Assembly (NCBI GenBank): GCA_965657965.1
Contig: CBFHQM010000007.1
Location: forward strand, 23,154 to 87,153
Origin: UBA8752 sp965657965
Lineage (GTDB): Bacteria; Bacteroidota; Bacteroidia; Flavobacteriales_D; Sanyastnellaceae
Direction: 5' to 3'
Length of the DNA stretch: 64,000 nucleotides
The translations under genes were made by a program, and so were the position numbers. The notes under the pieces are model-generated. The model was given only the letters and a program-made list of their open reading frames with translations. It ran no database searches and was not told the origin of the DNA. Positions 17,008 to 25,661 of the stretch are shown piece after piece; within the stretch, counting starts at the first letter, position 1, and every line of letters begins with the position of its first letter.

Positions 17008-17877
17008 TTAGCCCAAGTAGGACTTCAGAATGCGGCTCCGGCTGGTGTGCTTGAGTCGGCGAATGGCTTTCTCTTTGATTTGACGGACACGCTCACGGGT
17101 CAAATCAAAACGTTCACCAATTTCCTCGAGGGTCAAGGGATGTTCTCCTCCGAGTCCAAAGTACAGGCGGATTACGTCGGCCTCACGGCTTGTCAACGTT
17201 TGCAAACTGCGCTCGATTTCCTTTCTCAAAGACTCGGTAATGAGCACCGTGTCAGGAGAAGGTGTGTCGTTGGTTTGAAGCACGTCGTACATCGTGCTTG
17301 AGCTGTCGTCACCATCTTTCAATGGGGCATCCATGGATACGTGACGGCCAGCATTTTTCAAGCTCTGCTTGACTTCGTCCAAGGTCATGTCCAGAACTTC
17401 AGCCAGTTCCGCTGGAGTTGGAGGACGCTCAAACTCTTGCTCGAGTCGGGCAAAAGCTTTGTTGATCTTGTTGATGGAGCCAATCTTATTGAGGGGCAGG
17501 CGGACAATTCTGCTCTGTTCGGCCAAGGCTTGGAGGATACTCTGGCGAATCCACCAAACGGCGTAAGAGATGAACTTAAATCCACGCGTCTCATCAAAAC
17601 GCTGGGCGGCTTTGATCAATCCGAGATTGCCCTCGTTGATCAAGTCAGGCAATGAAAGGCCCTGATTCTGGTATTGCTTGGAAACAGACACCACAAAACG
17701 AAGGTTGGCTTTGGTCATTTTCTCCAAAGCGACTTGGTCTCCTTGCTTGATGCGTCGGGCCAACTCCACCTCTTCCTCTGCAGTAATCAGGTCCACACGG
17801 CCGATTTCCTGTAAGTATTTATCGAGGGAAGCGGTCTCCCGGTTGGTGACCTGTTTTGTGATTTTTAGCTGTCTCAT
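17008..17877 (-). CDS. rpoD: RNA polymerase primary sigma factor
   Basis: A 289-residue group 1 sigma-70 factor of the short Bacteroidetes type (~287 residues, no long region 1.1). Regions visible in order are 1.2 (LDKYLQEIGRVDLITAEEE), 2.1-2.4 (LRFVVSVSKQYQNQGL, DLINEGNLGLIKAAQRFD, FISYAVWWIRQSI) and 3.0-3.1 (RLPLNKIGSINKINKA). Region 4.2 is a helix-turn-helix (LTLEEIGERFDLTRERVRQ) that reads the -33 element. It directs housekeeping transcription from the TAnnTTTG promoters seen across this window. It follows pnp on the same strand with a hairpin between them, so it may be partly cotranscribed with pnp. Confidence 0.97.
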   Translation of the reverse strand: MRQLKITKQVTNRETASLDKYLQEIGRVDLITAEEEVELARRIKQGDQVALEKMTKANLRFVVSVSKQYQNQGLSLPDLINEGNLGLIKAAQRFDETRGFKFISYAVWWIRQSILQALAEQSRIVRLPLNKIGSINKINKAFARLEQEFERPPTPAELAEVLDMTLDEVKQSLKNAGRHVSMDAPLKDGDDSSSTMYDVLQTNDTPSPDTVLITESLRKEIERSLQTLTSREADVIRLYFGLGGEHPLTLEEIGERFDLTRERVRQIKEKAIRRLKHTSRSRILKSYLG

Positions 17878-17898
17878 GGGCGTTGCAAATCAGTGTAA

Positions 17899-17926
17899 AG
17901 GAGGCCACTGAAGCCAGTGACCTCCT
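17899..17926 (-). terminator. Hairpin terminator between pnp and rpoD
   Basis: On the minus strand AGGAGGTCACTG and CAGTGGCCTCCT pair over 12 bp (one U-G wobble) with a 4-base loop, followed by TTTA. The short T tract suggests partial termination or attenuation before rpoD. Confidence 0.6.
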
Positions 17927-17953
17927 GTATAACGTGTTTTTTCCGGTTTCGTT

Positions 17954-20086
17954 TCACTCAGGCTTCGGAAGAAGCACTTTTCTGCTCAATTTGAGCTTTC
18001 CTGAGCGTGGGTCGCGACCGGTGACCTTGAATTTGACCATGTCACCTTCATTGATGACGTCGGTGACTTCGTTGACGCGGCCATGGTCCAATTCGGAGAT
18101 GTGCAGCAATCCATCCTGTCCAGGAATGATTTCAACGAAAGCGCCGTAAGGCATCACAGTCTTGACCAGACCTTCGTAGACCTCTCCAACGTCGACAGTT
18201 GGAGGGAATGCGATGGCCCGGATTCGAGCGACAGCGGTGTCGATCGCTTCTTTGTTGTCTCCTGAAACTTCAACAAGGCCTTTTCCGTCGGCATCCGCAA
18301 TGGACACGTTGGCCCCTGTGGTGTCTTGGATCTCGTTGATGATTTTTCCACCAGGGCCAATGATTGGACCAATGGCTTCTGCAGGAACCTCAAAGGAGAT
18401 GATGCGTGGTGCATGATCCTTGTAGTCATCGCGATGGGTATCCATCGTCTTGAGCATTTCGCCCAAGATGTGAGCACGGCCTTCTTTGGCTTGGAGCAAA
18501 GCCTCGGTCAACTGAGCAAAGGAAAGCCCCTTGATCTTGATGTCCATCTGACAAGCAGTAATGCCTTTGGATGTACCGGTCACCTTGAAGTCCATGTCGC
18601 CTAGGTGATCCTCGTCACCGAGGATGTCACTCAAGACAGCATACTTTCCTGTAGAAGGATCGGTGATCAGACCCATGGCGATTCCACTCACAGGACGTGT
18701 CATTGGAATTCCACCGTCCATCAAAGCCAGGGTTCCGGCACAGACTGTGGCCATGGAGCTGGATCCGTTAGACTCAAGAATCTCACTCACCAAGCGAATG
18801 GTGTAGGGGCAATCTTCCACGGGGGGAAGCATTGGCTTGAGTGCACGAAGGGCCAAGTTGCCGTGTCCAATCTCGCGACGGCTTGTTCCACGAATGGGGC
18901 GAGCCTCTCCGGTAGAAAAAGGTGGGAAGTTGTAGTGCAACAAGAACTTCTCGGTCTTGCGAACGAGGGCGTTGTCAATGAGCTGCTCATCGTCCTTGGT
19001 TCCCAAGGTCAATGTGGTGAGACTTTGGGTCTCTCCACGAGTGAAGATGGCAGAACCATGTGGGCCAGGGAGATAGTCGACCTCGCACCAGATGGGGCGA
19101 ATGTCTTTTGTTCCACGTCCATCCAAACGAATGCCTTCATTCAAGAGAAGGTCCCGAATCGCTTTCTTCTGCGTGCTTTTGAAGTAGTCACGAAGCATGT
19201 ATTGCTTGGTGGACTTGTCTTCGTCGCTCAACGTCTCCAAGAAACCTTCTTTGATGGCCTTGAAAGATGCGCCTCTCTCCTCTTTTGACTTGGCGTTTTT
19301 GGCGGAGTCGTAATACTTCTGGTAGAGCTCGTCGTGCATGCGCTGCTTCAGTGCACCGTCATGCTTCTCGTGCTCGTAAGTGCGCTTTGGAGAAGATGAA
19401 GGCACTTCAGCCGCCATGTCCAGTTGCGCTTGACACTGCTTTTGAATGGCCACGTGTGCGGCCTCAATGGCGCCCACCATTTCTTCTTCGGAGACTTCGC
19501 TCATCTCCCCTTCCACCATCACAATGCTGTCCATGGAACCGGCGATCATCATGTCGATGTCGGCCTCTTCGAGCTGAGCGTAGGTTGGGTTGATCACGAA
19601 TTTGCCTCCGATACGGGCGACACGGACTTCAGAGATGGGACCGTCGAAAGGAATGTCGCTTACAGCCAGTGCTGCAGAAGCGGCCAAACCAGCCAAGCTG
19701 TCCGGCATGTTCTCCTTGTCGGCAGACATCAACTGAATCATGACCTGCGTGTCAGAGTGGTAATCCTCCGGGAAGGTGGGGCGCAGGGCGCGGTCCACAA
19801 GGCGCATCACCAAGATTTCGGTGTCGCTAGGTCGTGCCTCTCTTTTGAAGAAACCTCCTGGGAAGCGGCCTGTAGAGGCATACTTCTCGCGATAGTCTAC
19901 GGTGAGAGGGAGGAAGTCAACGCCTTCTGAGGCGTCGCGATTGCTCACTGCAGCAGCAAGGAGCATGGTGTCGCCTTGGCGCACAACCACACTTCCGTGG
20001 GCTTGCTTGGCGAGTTTTCCGGTTTCAATGGTGACCGGACGACCATCACCGAGGTCGATGGTCTTGGTTACTACGTTCATTTCCAT
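17954..20086 (-). CDS. pnp: Polynucleotide phosphorylase
   Basis: A 710-residue 3'-5' phosphorolytic exoribonuclease (RNA + Pi to NDPs), a core mRNA-decay enzyme. Two RNase PH domains are present (first ~15-230, with GGFFKREARPSDTE; second ~330-560, with FTRGETQSLTTLTLG and SEILESNGSSSMA), separated by a helical domain. They are followed by a KH domain (IGPIIGPGGKIINEIQ near 570) and an S1 domain (GEVYEGLVKTVMPYGAFVEI near 640). Length is typical (~700-715). An alternative ATG two codons in (MNVVTK) is equally plausible. The gene lies directly downstream of rpsO, the conserved rpsO-pnp order. Confidence 0.97.
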   Translation of the reverse strand: MEMNVVTKTIDLGDGRPVTIETGKLAKQAHGSVVVRQGDTMLLAAAVSNRDASEGVDFLPLTVDYREKYASTGRFPGGFFKREARPSDTEILVMRLVDRALRPTFPEDYHSDTQVMIQLMSADKENMPDSLAGLAASAALAVSDIPFDGPISEVRVARIGGKFVINPTYAQLEEADIDMMIAGSMDSIVMVEGEMSEVSEEEMVGAIEAAHVAIQKQCQAQLDMAAEVPSSSPKRTYEHEKHDGALKQRMHDELYQKYYDSAKNAKSKEERGASFKAIKEGFLETLSDEDKSTKQYMLRDYFKSTQKKAIRDLLLNEGIRLDGRGTKDIRPIWCEVDYLPGPHGSAIFTRGETQSLTTLTLGTKDDEQLIDNALVRKTEKFLLHYNFPPFSTGEARPIRGTSRREIGHGNLALRALKPMLPPVEDCPYTIRLVSEILESNGSSSMATVCAGTLALMDGGIPMTRPVSGIAMGLITDPSTGKYAVLSDILGDEDHLGDMDFKVTGTSKGITACQMDIKIKGLSFAQLTEALLQAKEGRAHILGEMLKTMDTHRDDYKDHAPRIISFEVPAEAIGPIIGPGGKIINEIQDTTGANVSIADADGKGLVEVSGDNKEAIDTAVARIRAIAFPPTVDVGEVYEGLVKTVMPYGAFVEIIPGQDGLLHISELDHGRVNEVTDVINEGDMVKFKVTGRDPRSGKLKLSRKVLLPKPE

Positions 20087-20212
20087 GAAGGAATTGTCTT
20101 TCTGGGCACCCGTAAGTTTCTCAAGGCGTTTCCTCGAGAGGGAATTGCGTCCTCGCCAGCGACCGGGGGCCCGTGCCGCGACGACTTCGTATTAAATCTG
20201 TAGACGAAAGGA

Positions 20213-20482
20213 TCAACGACGGAGGCCGAGTTCCTTCACGATGGCGCGGTAGCGCTCAATGTCTTTGGTCTTGAGGTAATCCAACAAACGGCGGCGCTTG
20301 CCAACCATGCTGATCAGGGCGCGCTGTGTGTTGACGTCCTTTTTGTTTTGCTTCAAGTGATCAGTCAAATGAGCAATTCGGAAAGAGAACATGGCGATTT
20401 GGCCTTCTGCGCTTCCGGTGTCTTGGGCGTTCTTGCCATACTTGGCAAAGAACTCTTGCTTCTTCTCTGGTGTGAGGTACAT
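20213..20482 (-). CDS. rpsO: 30S ribosomal protein S15
   Basis: An 89-residue primary 16S-rRNA-binding protein of the small subunit. Family features are MYLTPEKKQEFFAKYG, DTGSAEGQIAMFSFRI, LTDHLKQNKKD, and the strongly conserved basic GKRRRLLDYLKTKD with terminal VKELGLRR. Length is exactly as expected. It has its own promoter in the 99-nt region before it and is followed by pnp. In E. coli S15 represses its own translation; no comparable pseudoknot is apparent in the leader here. Confidence 0.98.
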   Translation of the reverse strand: MYLTPEKKQEFFAKYGKNAQDTGSAEGQIAMFSFRIAHLTDHLKQNKKDVNTQRALISMVGKRRRLLDYLKTKDIERYRAIVKELGLRR

Positions 20483-20530
20483 GTGGAAATCTCTTGGATG
20501 TTCTTGATGTGTCCTGAAAATTCAGGTCTG

Positions 20531-20561
20531 CAAAAGTAAGGGGGCTCCCCCAGCTGGGCAA
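20531..20561 (-). promoter_or_regulatory. rpsO promoter (TTG-N20-TACTTTTG)
   Basis: The minus strand carries TTG, 20 nt, then TACTTTTG, a perfect match to the Bacteroidetes -7 consensus, about 48 nt before the rpsO ATG. An inverted repeat CCTGAA-AA-TTCAGG (20513-20526) lies just downstream of the predicted transcription start and could be an operator or minor RNA structure. Confidence 0.65.
20540..20551 (-). terminator. Possible GC-rich hairpin after accD
   Basis: GGGGG-AG-CCCCC on the minus strand followed by TTACTTTTG, 30 nt past the accD stop. The loop is very short (effectively a 4-bp stem with a 4-nt loop) and it overlaps the rpsO promoter, so this is a weak call. Confidence 0.3.
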
Positions 20562-20580
20562 GGGGTTGAGTGACTCATTT

Positions 20581-21486
20581 TCAGTCGACGAGCATCCCGA
20601 TGAGGGTGGCCAGTTCTTCTTGCAATTGGCTTCGGTGTACAATGCGATCGACAAACCCGTGCTCTTGGAGGAATTCAGATTTCTGAAAACCCGAAGGAAG
20701 GTCCTTACCAATGGTTTCTTTGACGACCCTCGGGCCAGCAAAACCAATCAGGGCATTGGGCTCTGCGAGGTGCACGTCGCCAAGCATGGCAAAAGATGCG
20801 GTGACCCCTCCTGTGGTTGGGTCGGTCAAGATGCACACGTAGGGCAGTCCGGCCTTGGCCAACAGGCTCAAGCGTGCACTGGTCTTGGCCATCTGCATTA
20901 AGGACAGTCCTGCCTCCATCATGCGGGCGCCGCCGCTTTTGGTGACGCAGACGTATGGCAATCCATTCTTAATGGCGTAATCAATGGCACGGGCAATTTT
21001 CTCTCCGACCACCGAGCCCATGGACCCGCCAATGAAGCCGAAGTCCATGCAGCTGATGACCATTTGTCTTCCGCCAACCTCCCCTACGCCTGTTCGGATT
21101 GCGTCTTTGAGGCCAGTTTTGGCCATGGACGCCTCCAAGCGGTCATCGTAGTTCTTGGTGTCTTTGAAGCTCAAGGGGTTCGCCGAGGTCATCTTGGCTT
21201 GCAGTTCCCTGTATTTGCCGTCGTCAAACAGGAAGCTGAAGTATTGGTTTGAGCCAATTCGCTCATGGTGATCGCAATGTGGGCACACCCAAAGGTTGCT
21301 TTCGTGCTCTTGGCTTGCGGTGACCGTTTTGCAAGACGGACACTTGTACCAATTGCCTTCAGGAATCTCTTTCTTCTCCGCAGTTTTGGTGGTAATGCCC
21401 TCCTTCATGCGACGGAACCATCCCAGTCCCGCATCGTTTTGAGATTCCGCTTCTCTATTGGAGCGGGGTGCTTCTTGCTCTGCCAT
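20581..21486 (-). CDS. accD: Acetyl-CoA carboxylase carboxyltransferase subunit beta
   Basis: A 301-residue beta subunit of the carboxyltransferase that makes malonyl-CoA for fatty-acid synthesis, acting with AccA and biotinylated AccB. The N-terminal four-Cys zinc ribbon (Cys49, Cys52, Cys68, Cys71: CPSC and CPHC) is followed by the crotonase-like carboxyltransferase core (GVGEVGGRQMVISCMDF, GGSMGSVVGEKIARA, SGGARMMEAGLSLMQMAK, LTDPTTGGVTASFAMLGD, GFAGPRVVKETIG). ATG 21486 is used rather than an upstream TTG because TAACTTTG, a perfect -7 box, lies 9 nt before it. Confidence 0.97.
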   Translation of the reverse strand: MAEQEAPRSNREAESQNDAGLGWFRRMKEGITTKTAEKKEIPEGNWYKCPSCKTVTASQEHESNLWVCPHCDHHERIGSNQYFSFLFDDGKYRELQAKMTSANPLSFKDTKNYDDRLEASMAKTGLKDAIRTGVGEVGGRQMVISCMDFGFIGGSMGSVVGEKIARAIDYAIKNGLPYVCVTKSGGARMMEAGLSLMQMAKTSARLSLLAKAGLPYVCILTDPTTGGVTASFAMLGDVHLAEPNALIGFAGPRVVKETIGKDLPSGFQKSEFLQEHGFVDRIVHRSQLQEELATLIGMLVD

Positions 21487-21495
21487 ATCAGGGGT

Positions 21496-21503
21496 CAAAG
21501 TTA
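21496..21503 (-). promoter_or_regulatory. accD -7 box
   Basis: TAACTTTG on the minus strand is a full consensus match, 9 nt before ATG 21486. It overlaps the alternative TTG start, which argues against that start. No -33 TTTG is evident. Confidence 0.55.
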
Positions 21504-21510
21504 GTGGCGT

Positions 21511-23871
21511 TCAGAATGGAAGTGAGACGGCAGGGTGAATCCGCCAACGCCCCATTGTGGAAGGCGTGCCATTTGGGTCTGCAGGAGGCTGCCCATTGGG
21601 CCATCGAACAGGTCGGGCTGCGTCGCAGCGGAGAAGGAAATAACCGAAGTCGAGGCGAACTCCGAAGCCAGCGCTCACGCCAAGTTCATCGACAAAACGC
21701 GACCACTGAAAATTGGCCTCGGGCCGTTCGGCTTCGTAGCGGGTCATCCAAACATTGCCCATGTCGACGAAACCGGCGAGTTGAACCCAATCATTGAGGT
21801 ATTGTCTGGCTTCAAGGTTGAACTCCAGGCGCATGTCTCCTCGTAGGTTCAGTGCGTCATCCCCACTCCCACCTGGTCCCAGCTCCAGCGCCCGCCAACC
21901 GCGCATGCTGTTGGTCCCGCCCACATAAAACTGCTTCTCCAATGGTGCTGCAGACGAATCAATGGAAGACGCGACAATGCCGAGATAGCTTCGGAAATGA
22001 AGGCCCGTTCTGGGGCGGATTTGCCAGTCCCCCCGCAAGTCCATCACCCACCGCGTGTAGCGTGCCACATCTACGGTTTGGGCCAGACCAAAGAAGCTGG
22101 GCAAGGCAATGTTGGTCTCGGCAGGTGCACGCTTGTCGAGGGCATGGAACAACGCGCCCGCAGTTTCCATCTCCAAATGTGACCGCCATTTGGGCTTGTC
22201 CGAGGGGCTCTTTGGATTGAACCACCAGCTGATGCCCGATCCGAAAATGGCGCGAGATGAGAATGTAGAAGCCAAAATACCCGAGCCAGACTCGGCCAAT
22301 TCTGCCTCGAAACCGGTGCTCAACTGACTGGAAGTAATCGCCGCCTCAAAAGGGCGAATTTCCAGTTTGGAGCCGGTCGTCGCGTTTTCAATGAATTGCT
22401 CTACCAAACCAATCCGCACCGAAGTCCGGGTGAATTCAATTCGCTTTTCGTCTCGGAAAGACAAAGAGATTCGGCTTTCGGGGTGGTTGGAGCGGGGAAA
22501 ACGATCCACGCCAAAAGGCAAGAGCCGATTGGCGCTGTACTGCAGTTCGGCGGACAGTACACGGGAGTTGAGCCACGTGGACTCACTCTGAGACGGGTTG
22601 TCGCTGGAGTTGGGGTTGGTGGGTGTAATGGACTCCAAGCCGGCCTGAAGGTCAAGGGTCAATTGTTCCGCCCGTTGCCGGAAATCCAAGTTGCCCAGGG
22701 CCAATTTGATTTCGCCCCCTGCCCTTTGGCGAGAAGTGATGGCCCCGTTGACTCGGAGAAGTCGTTTGGGCGACGGTTGCAATTTGTATTTGACGTCGAG
22801 CATTCTGGTGGCGCTCATCAAAGAGTCCACCACGGGTTCAACAGTGTAAGAGACGCGGTCCAGAATGGCCAATTCACGAAGGCCTTGTCTAGATGTCGAC
22901 AATTGTTGTGGGTTAAAGACGTCTCCCGGCGCCACTTGAAGCTGGTGCTTGAACGCACGGATGTCCCTCCCTTTTGGGATTTGCCACAACACACCATCAT
23001 CGAGGCGATTTTCCAAAACGGTGAGCTCGAGGGGTTGCCAATCCATGGTCACCGATGCGATTTTGGCTTTGCGATGCGGCGACATGGAACTGCCTTGGCT
23101 TCGCGGTGCAATGTGCAGAGTCAAGTCGGCCTTCCCTGTGGTTTGGCTTCCTGCGGTGTCAATGTCCAACGTAAAATGTTCGGCCATGATGCCGTACCAC
23201 CCTTCGGATTGCAGGCGTAAAGCGGACTCCCCCCTTGCCCTGTCAAGGGCGTCTAGATTGAGCCAGCTCCCCTCCAACTGACGCCATCGGGTTTCGATAT
23301 CGGCAAGGGCCTGAGCAGAGATGCCGCTGCTTTCACCATCGAGTAAAATGGCACCACACTTTAAACGCATGCCCGGGATCAAGTTGATGTAGAGCGAAGC
23401 GTGTTCCCTTTCGAATTGCACTTGGATTTCGGCATCTGCCCACAAGCAACCCATGCGCACCATCCGGGAACGGAAAAGGGCCTCGGCTTGCTCCAAGGCC
23501 AGAGGGTCATAAGGTGCGGCTGAACCAGTGGGGACAGGTTGACTTTCCGAAACGGCCTTCTTCCAACGCCCCGAAGTGGTGGCGAGCCAATGTCGAAAAG
23601 GAAGGCCCAGCCAGCGTTCAGGAGGCTGAGTAATGAGGGCTGAACCCAACGTGCGCTCCCAATCTGGAAGGCTCACCTCGGCATTGTTGTTTGGGTTAAG
23701 TGCCCAGTTGACTTCCCAAACTACAGGGGTGTCCGATGTGGATGCAGGTTGGTTTTGAGCGAGAAGTTGGCTTTGAGCGTAGAACAAATGCGCCAAAAAG
23801 AAGAGGATGGCCCATCTTGCACGCCAACTGCCCACCCCTGCAATGCCAACAAGGAACGAGATCATGGCCAT
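21511..23871 (-). CDS. Omp85-superfamily outer-membrane protein (BamA/TamA-like)
   Basis: A 786-residue outer-membrane beta-barrel. A signal peptide (WAILFFLAHLFYAQSQLLAQ) is followed by a POTRA-like periplasmic region (for example IRAFKHQLQVAPGDVFNPQQLSTSRQGLREL). The C-terminal surface-antigen barrel contains QFYVGGTNSMRGWRALELGPGG, which holds the RGW motif equivalent to the conserved Omp85 loop-6 (V/I)RG(F/Y). The last strands (FGVRLDFGYFLLRCDAARP, ending in Phe) are typical. It probably inserts or translocates outer-membrane or surface proteins; a TamA-like or PlpD-like role cannot be separated. The 5' end overlaps the start of the divergent RNA methyltransferase by about 29 nt; ATG 23865 is an alternative. 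Confidence 0.85.
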   Translation of the reverse strand: MAMISFLVGIAGVGSWRARWAILFFLAHLFYAQSQLLAQNQPASTSDTPVVWEVNWALNPNNNAEVSLPDWERTLGSALITQPPERWLGLPFRHWLATTSGRWKKAVSESQPVPTGSAAPYDPLALEQAEALFRSRMVRMGCLWADAEIQVQFEREHASLYINLIPGMRLKCGAILLDGESSGISAQALADIETRWRQLEGSWLNLDALDRARGESALRLQSEGWYGIMAEHFTLDIDTAGSQTTGKADLTLHIAPRSQGSSMSPHRKAKIASVTMDWQPLELTVLENRLDDGVLWQIPKGRDIRAFKHQLQVAPGDVFNPQQLSTSRQGLRELAILDRVSYTVEPVVDSLMSATRMLDVKYKLQPSPKRLLRVNGAITSRQRAGGEIKLALGNLDFRQRAEQLTLDLQAGLESITPTNPNSSDNPSQSESTWLNSRVLSAELQYSANRLLPFGVDRFPRSNHPESRISLSFRDEKRIEFTRTSVRIGLVEQFIENATTGSKLEIRPFEAAITSSQLSTGFEAELAESGSGILASTFSSRAIFGSGISWWFNPKSPSDKPKWRSHLEMETAGALFHALDKRAPAETNIALPSFFGLAQTVDVARYTRWVMDLRGDWQIRPRTGLHFRSYLGIVASSIDSSAAPLEKQFYVGGTNSMRGWRALELGPGGSGDDALNLRGDMRLEFNLEARQYLNDWVQLAGFVDMGNVWMTRYEAERPEANFQWSRFVDELGVSAGFGVRLDFGYFLLRCDAARPVRWPNGQPPADPNGTPSTMGRWRIHPAVSLPF

Positions 23872-24619
23872 TCGAGGCCTTCGGGAGAAAAGTGTGCGCC
23901 ACACGGAGCGAAAGTTCGTGGTCGAGGGCCACAAATGCACTGCCGAGGCCTTGCAAAGTGGCTGGCCCATTCTCGGATTGTATTCTACTGCGCATTCTGG
24001 GTGTCCGGAATCCTGGCAGGCAGCGCCTGTTTCTTCGAAGGAGATGGAGCGAATGAGTGCGTTTAAATCTCCACCTGGGATTTTGGCCGTTGTGGGCATG
24101 CCCGATCATGAAAGCCCCACAGGGAGCGAATGGGCTGCGCAAGAAGGGACAGCCTTCGGTATGGTGGTGGATGGACTTTCGGATCCGGGAAACCTCGGGA
24201 CTTTGATTCGCACCGCAGATTGGTTTGGTGTCGAAGGAATGTGGCTGTCCCCAGATGTGGTCGACCCCTTCAATCCAAAAGTCGTTCAGGCTTCGATGGG
24301 GGCCATCTTTCGCGTTAAACTTTGGCAGCGGGAATTGGACGGCCTGTTCGGAGAATGGGCGGGCACAGGGGTTCAAACCATGGGTCTAGCTATGGACGGC
24401 GAAGATGTGTACGCGATGCCGGGTGTTCCCGGAGAACCCGCAAAATGGGTGGCTGTTCTTGGCAGTGAAAGCCATGGCTTAACCGAAGTGGTGGCCGCTG
24501 CATGCACCATGCAAGTTCACATACCCGGCGCTGGAAAAACGGAGTCGTTGAATGCCACCATGGCGGCAGGAATGGTCCTTGGGGAGTGGTTTGCCCGCGC
24601 CCGCGGACAACGGGGGTAG
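23843..24619 (+). CDS. TrmH/SpoU-family RNA 2'-O-methyltransferase
   Basis: A 258-residue SPOUT methyltransferase acting on rRNA or tRNA ribose. A substrate-binding N-terminus (LREKSVRHTERKFVVEGHK) is followed by SpoU motif 1 (DPGNLGTLIRTADWFGVEG), motif 2 (AVLGSESHGLTE) and motif 3 (IPGAGKTESLNATMAAG), the knotted SAM-binding site. Start 23843 (MPTRNEIMAIRGL) matches the family's usual 'N.I..IR.L..K..R....FVVEG' opening; ATG 23864 would remove part of it. The choice places its first bases over the start of the divergent Omp85 gene. Confidence 0.9.
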   Translation: MPTRNEIMAIRGLREKSVRHTERKFVVEGHKCTAEALQSGWPILGLYSTAHSGCPESWQAAPVSSKEMERMSAFKSPPGILAVVGMPDHESPTGSEWAAQEGTAFGMVVDGLSDPGNLGTLIRTADWFGVEGMWLSPDVVDPFNPKVVQASMGAIFRVKLWQRELDGLFGEWAGTGVQTMGLAMDGEDVYAMPGVPGEPAKWVAVLGSESHGLTEVVAAACTMQVHIPGAGKTESLNATMAAGMVLGEWFARARGQRG

Positions 24620-24622
24620 TCT

Positions 24623-25603
24623 TCAGCTTCCCTCCCGATAGACTTCGAGAATGGTCCTTCGGAGCGAGGACGCATCTTCCAATTCCATCCAGCCCTTGAT
24701 TTTCTTCTCGATTTCCGCAATGCGTGTCTCCAGGTTTTCCGGAAGTGGTGTGTCATCCACGAGGGCGGACTTGGCTGCGGCGGCCCATTGACCTGAGATG
24801 GCACAACCGTCCAGTGCTTGGTCAATGCGTTGCGCAGCTTCTCCCCAACTTGTTCGATCGGTGAGCCCTTCGAAAGAAACGGGAGGTGCCTCCGAAATGC
24901 GGACTTTTCCCTTCCACCCTTCCATGCCTTCGAGCATGCTTAACTCGTCGTCCCGATTGGGCTTTTCGCCACGGAGCCGCTCTGCAACGAGACGGGCATC
25001 GCAGGGATTCACGTCGTAGCGAATGGCCAGCGGGCGAATCAACTGACCCAATGCCGAGGCGCCTTTCTTTTCTCCGCCCAAGGCCAAGCCGAGCATGCGA
25101 AGGAGCCCAGGATGTGTGCGGTCAACACCGTCTTTGGCTCTTCCCGGGGCTTGGGCAATCCAAACGTGACCACCGTCTTGAACGATGTCGGAGATGTTTT
25201 GGCTGAGGACCAACTGCTGCTGGAGGGCGGCCCTTCCCGACAATCCTCTGTCGATGAAAAGCGCCTTGTTCAGCGACATCAACTCCTTTACCCATGGTGC
25301 TTTGGCCAAGTTGCTTCCGAGCACAATATGAGTGGTGGGTCGGCCGGCTTCTACCCGGGTCAAATTGTACAATGCAGGGTCACACACAATGTCTCGGTGT
25401 GTGCTCACAAAAATACCGGGAGGGTCTTCGGGCTGAAGAAATCCATCCACACCCGTTGTTGTCTCCCGCACGATCCAACGCATGAAGGGCAAACTCCAAT
25501 CGTGTTGAATGTCCTCGGGGCTTGGGGTGAGTTCCAATCCACGGTCTTGCACCCACTGAAGCAGCCTTTTGACCTCAGGTCGATGTAAAAAATCTTCAGC
25601 CAT
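24623..25603 (-). CDS. PlsC-like glycerolipid acyltransferase
   Basis: A 326-residue protein of the LPLAT/PlsC superfamily, which acylates lysophosphatidate or a related acceptor in membrane-lipid synthesis. The motif I region is FVSTHRDIVCDP (His-Arg-Asp, with the second Asp five residues after the His rather than four). This is followed by KALFIDRGLSGR and VWIAQAPGRAKDGVD in place of the usual FPEGTRS motif III. These replacements look like those of a Bacteroidetes subfamily of acyltransferases, but the usual Glu of EGT(R) is absent. Start 25603 (MAEDFLHRPEVKRLL) leaves a 58-nt divergent gap to the helicase; longer starts would run into it. Confidence 0.78.
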   Translation of the reverse strand: MAEDFLHRPEVKRLLQWVQDRGLELTPSPEDIQHDWSLPFMRWIVRETTTGVDGFLQPEDPPGIFVSTHRDIVCDPALYNLTRVEAGRPTTHIVLGSNLAKAPWVKELMSLNKALFIDRGLSGRAALQQQLVLSQNISDIVQDGGHVWIAQAPGRAKDGVDRTHPGLLRMLGLALGGEKKGASALGQLIRPLAIRYDVNPCDARLVAERLRGEKPNRDDELSMLEGMEGWKGKVRISEAPPVSFEGLTDRTSWGEAAQRIDQALDGCAISGQWAAAAKSALVDDTPLPENLETRIAEIEKKIKGWMELEDASSLRRTILEVYREGS

Positions 25604-25649
25604 TTCCCGCTTATCGGAATCAAAGGAACGGAGTCCAGTTGGGTTGCGG

Positions 25650-25657
25650 TTACTTTG
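25650..25657 (+). promoter_or_regulatory. -7-like box 4 nt before the DEAD-box helicase start
   Basis: TTACTTTG-CCAC-ATG; one mismatch to TAnnTTTG. The CCAC-ATG context is identical to that before yebC. Confidence 0.4.
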
Positions 25658-25661
25658 CCAC

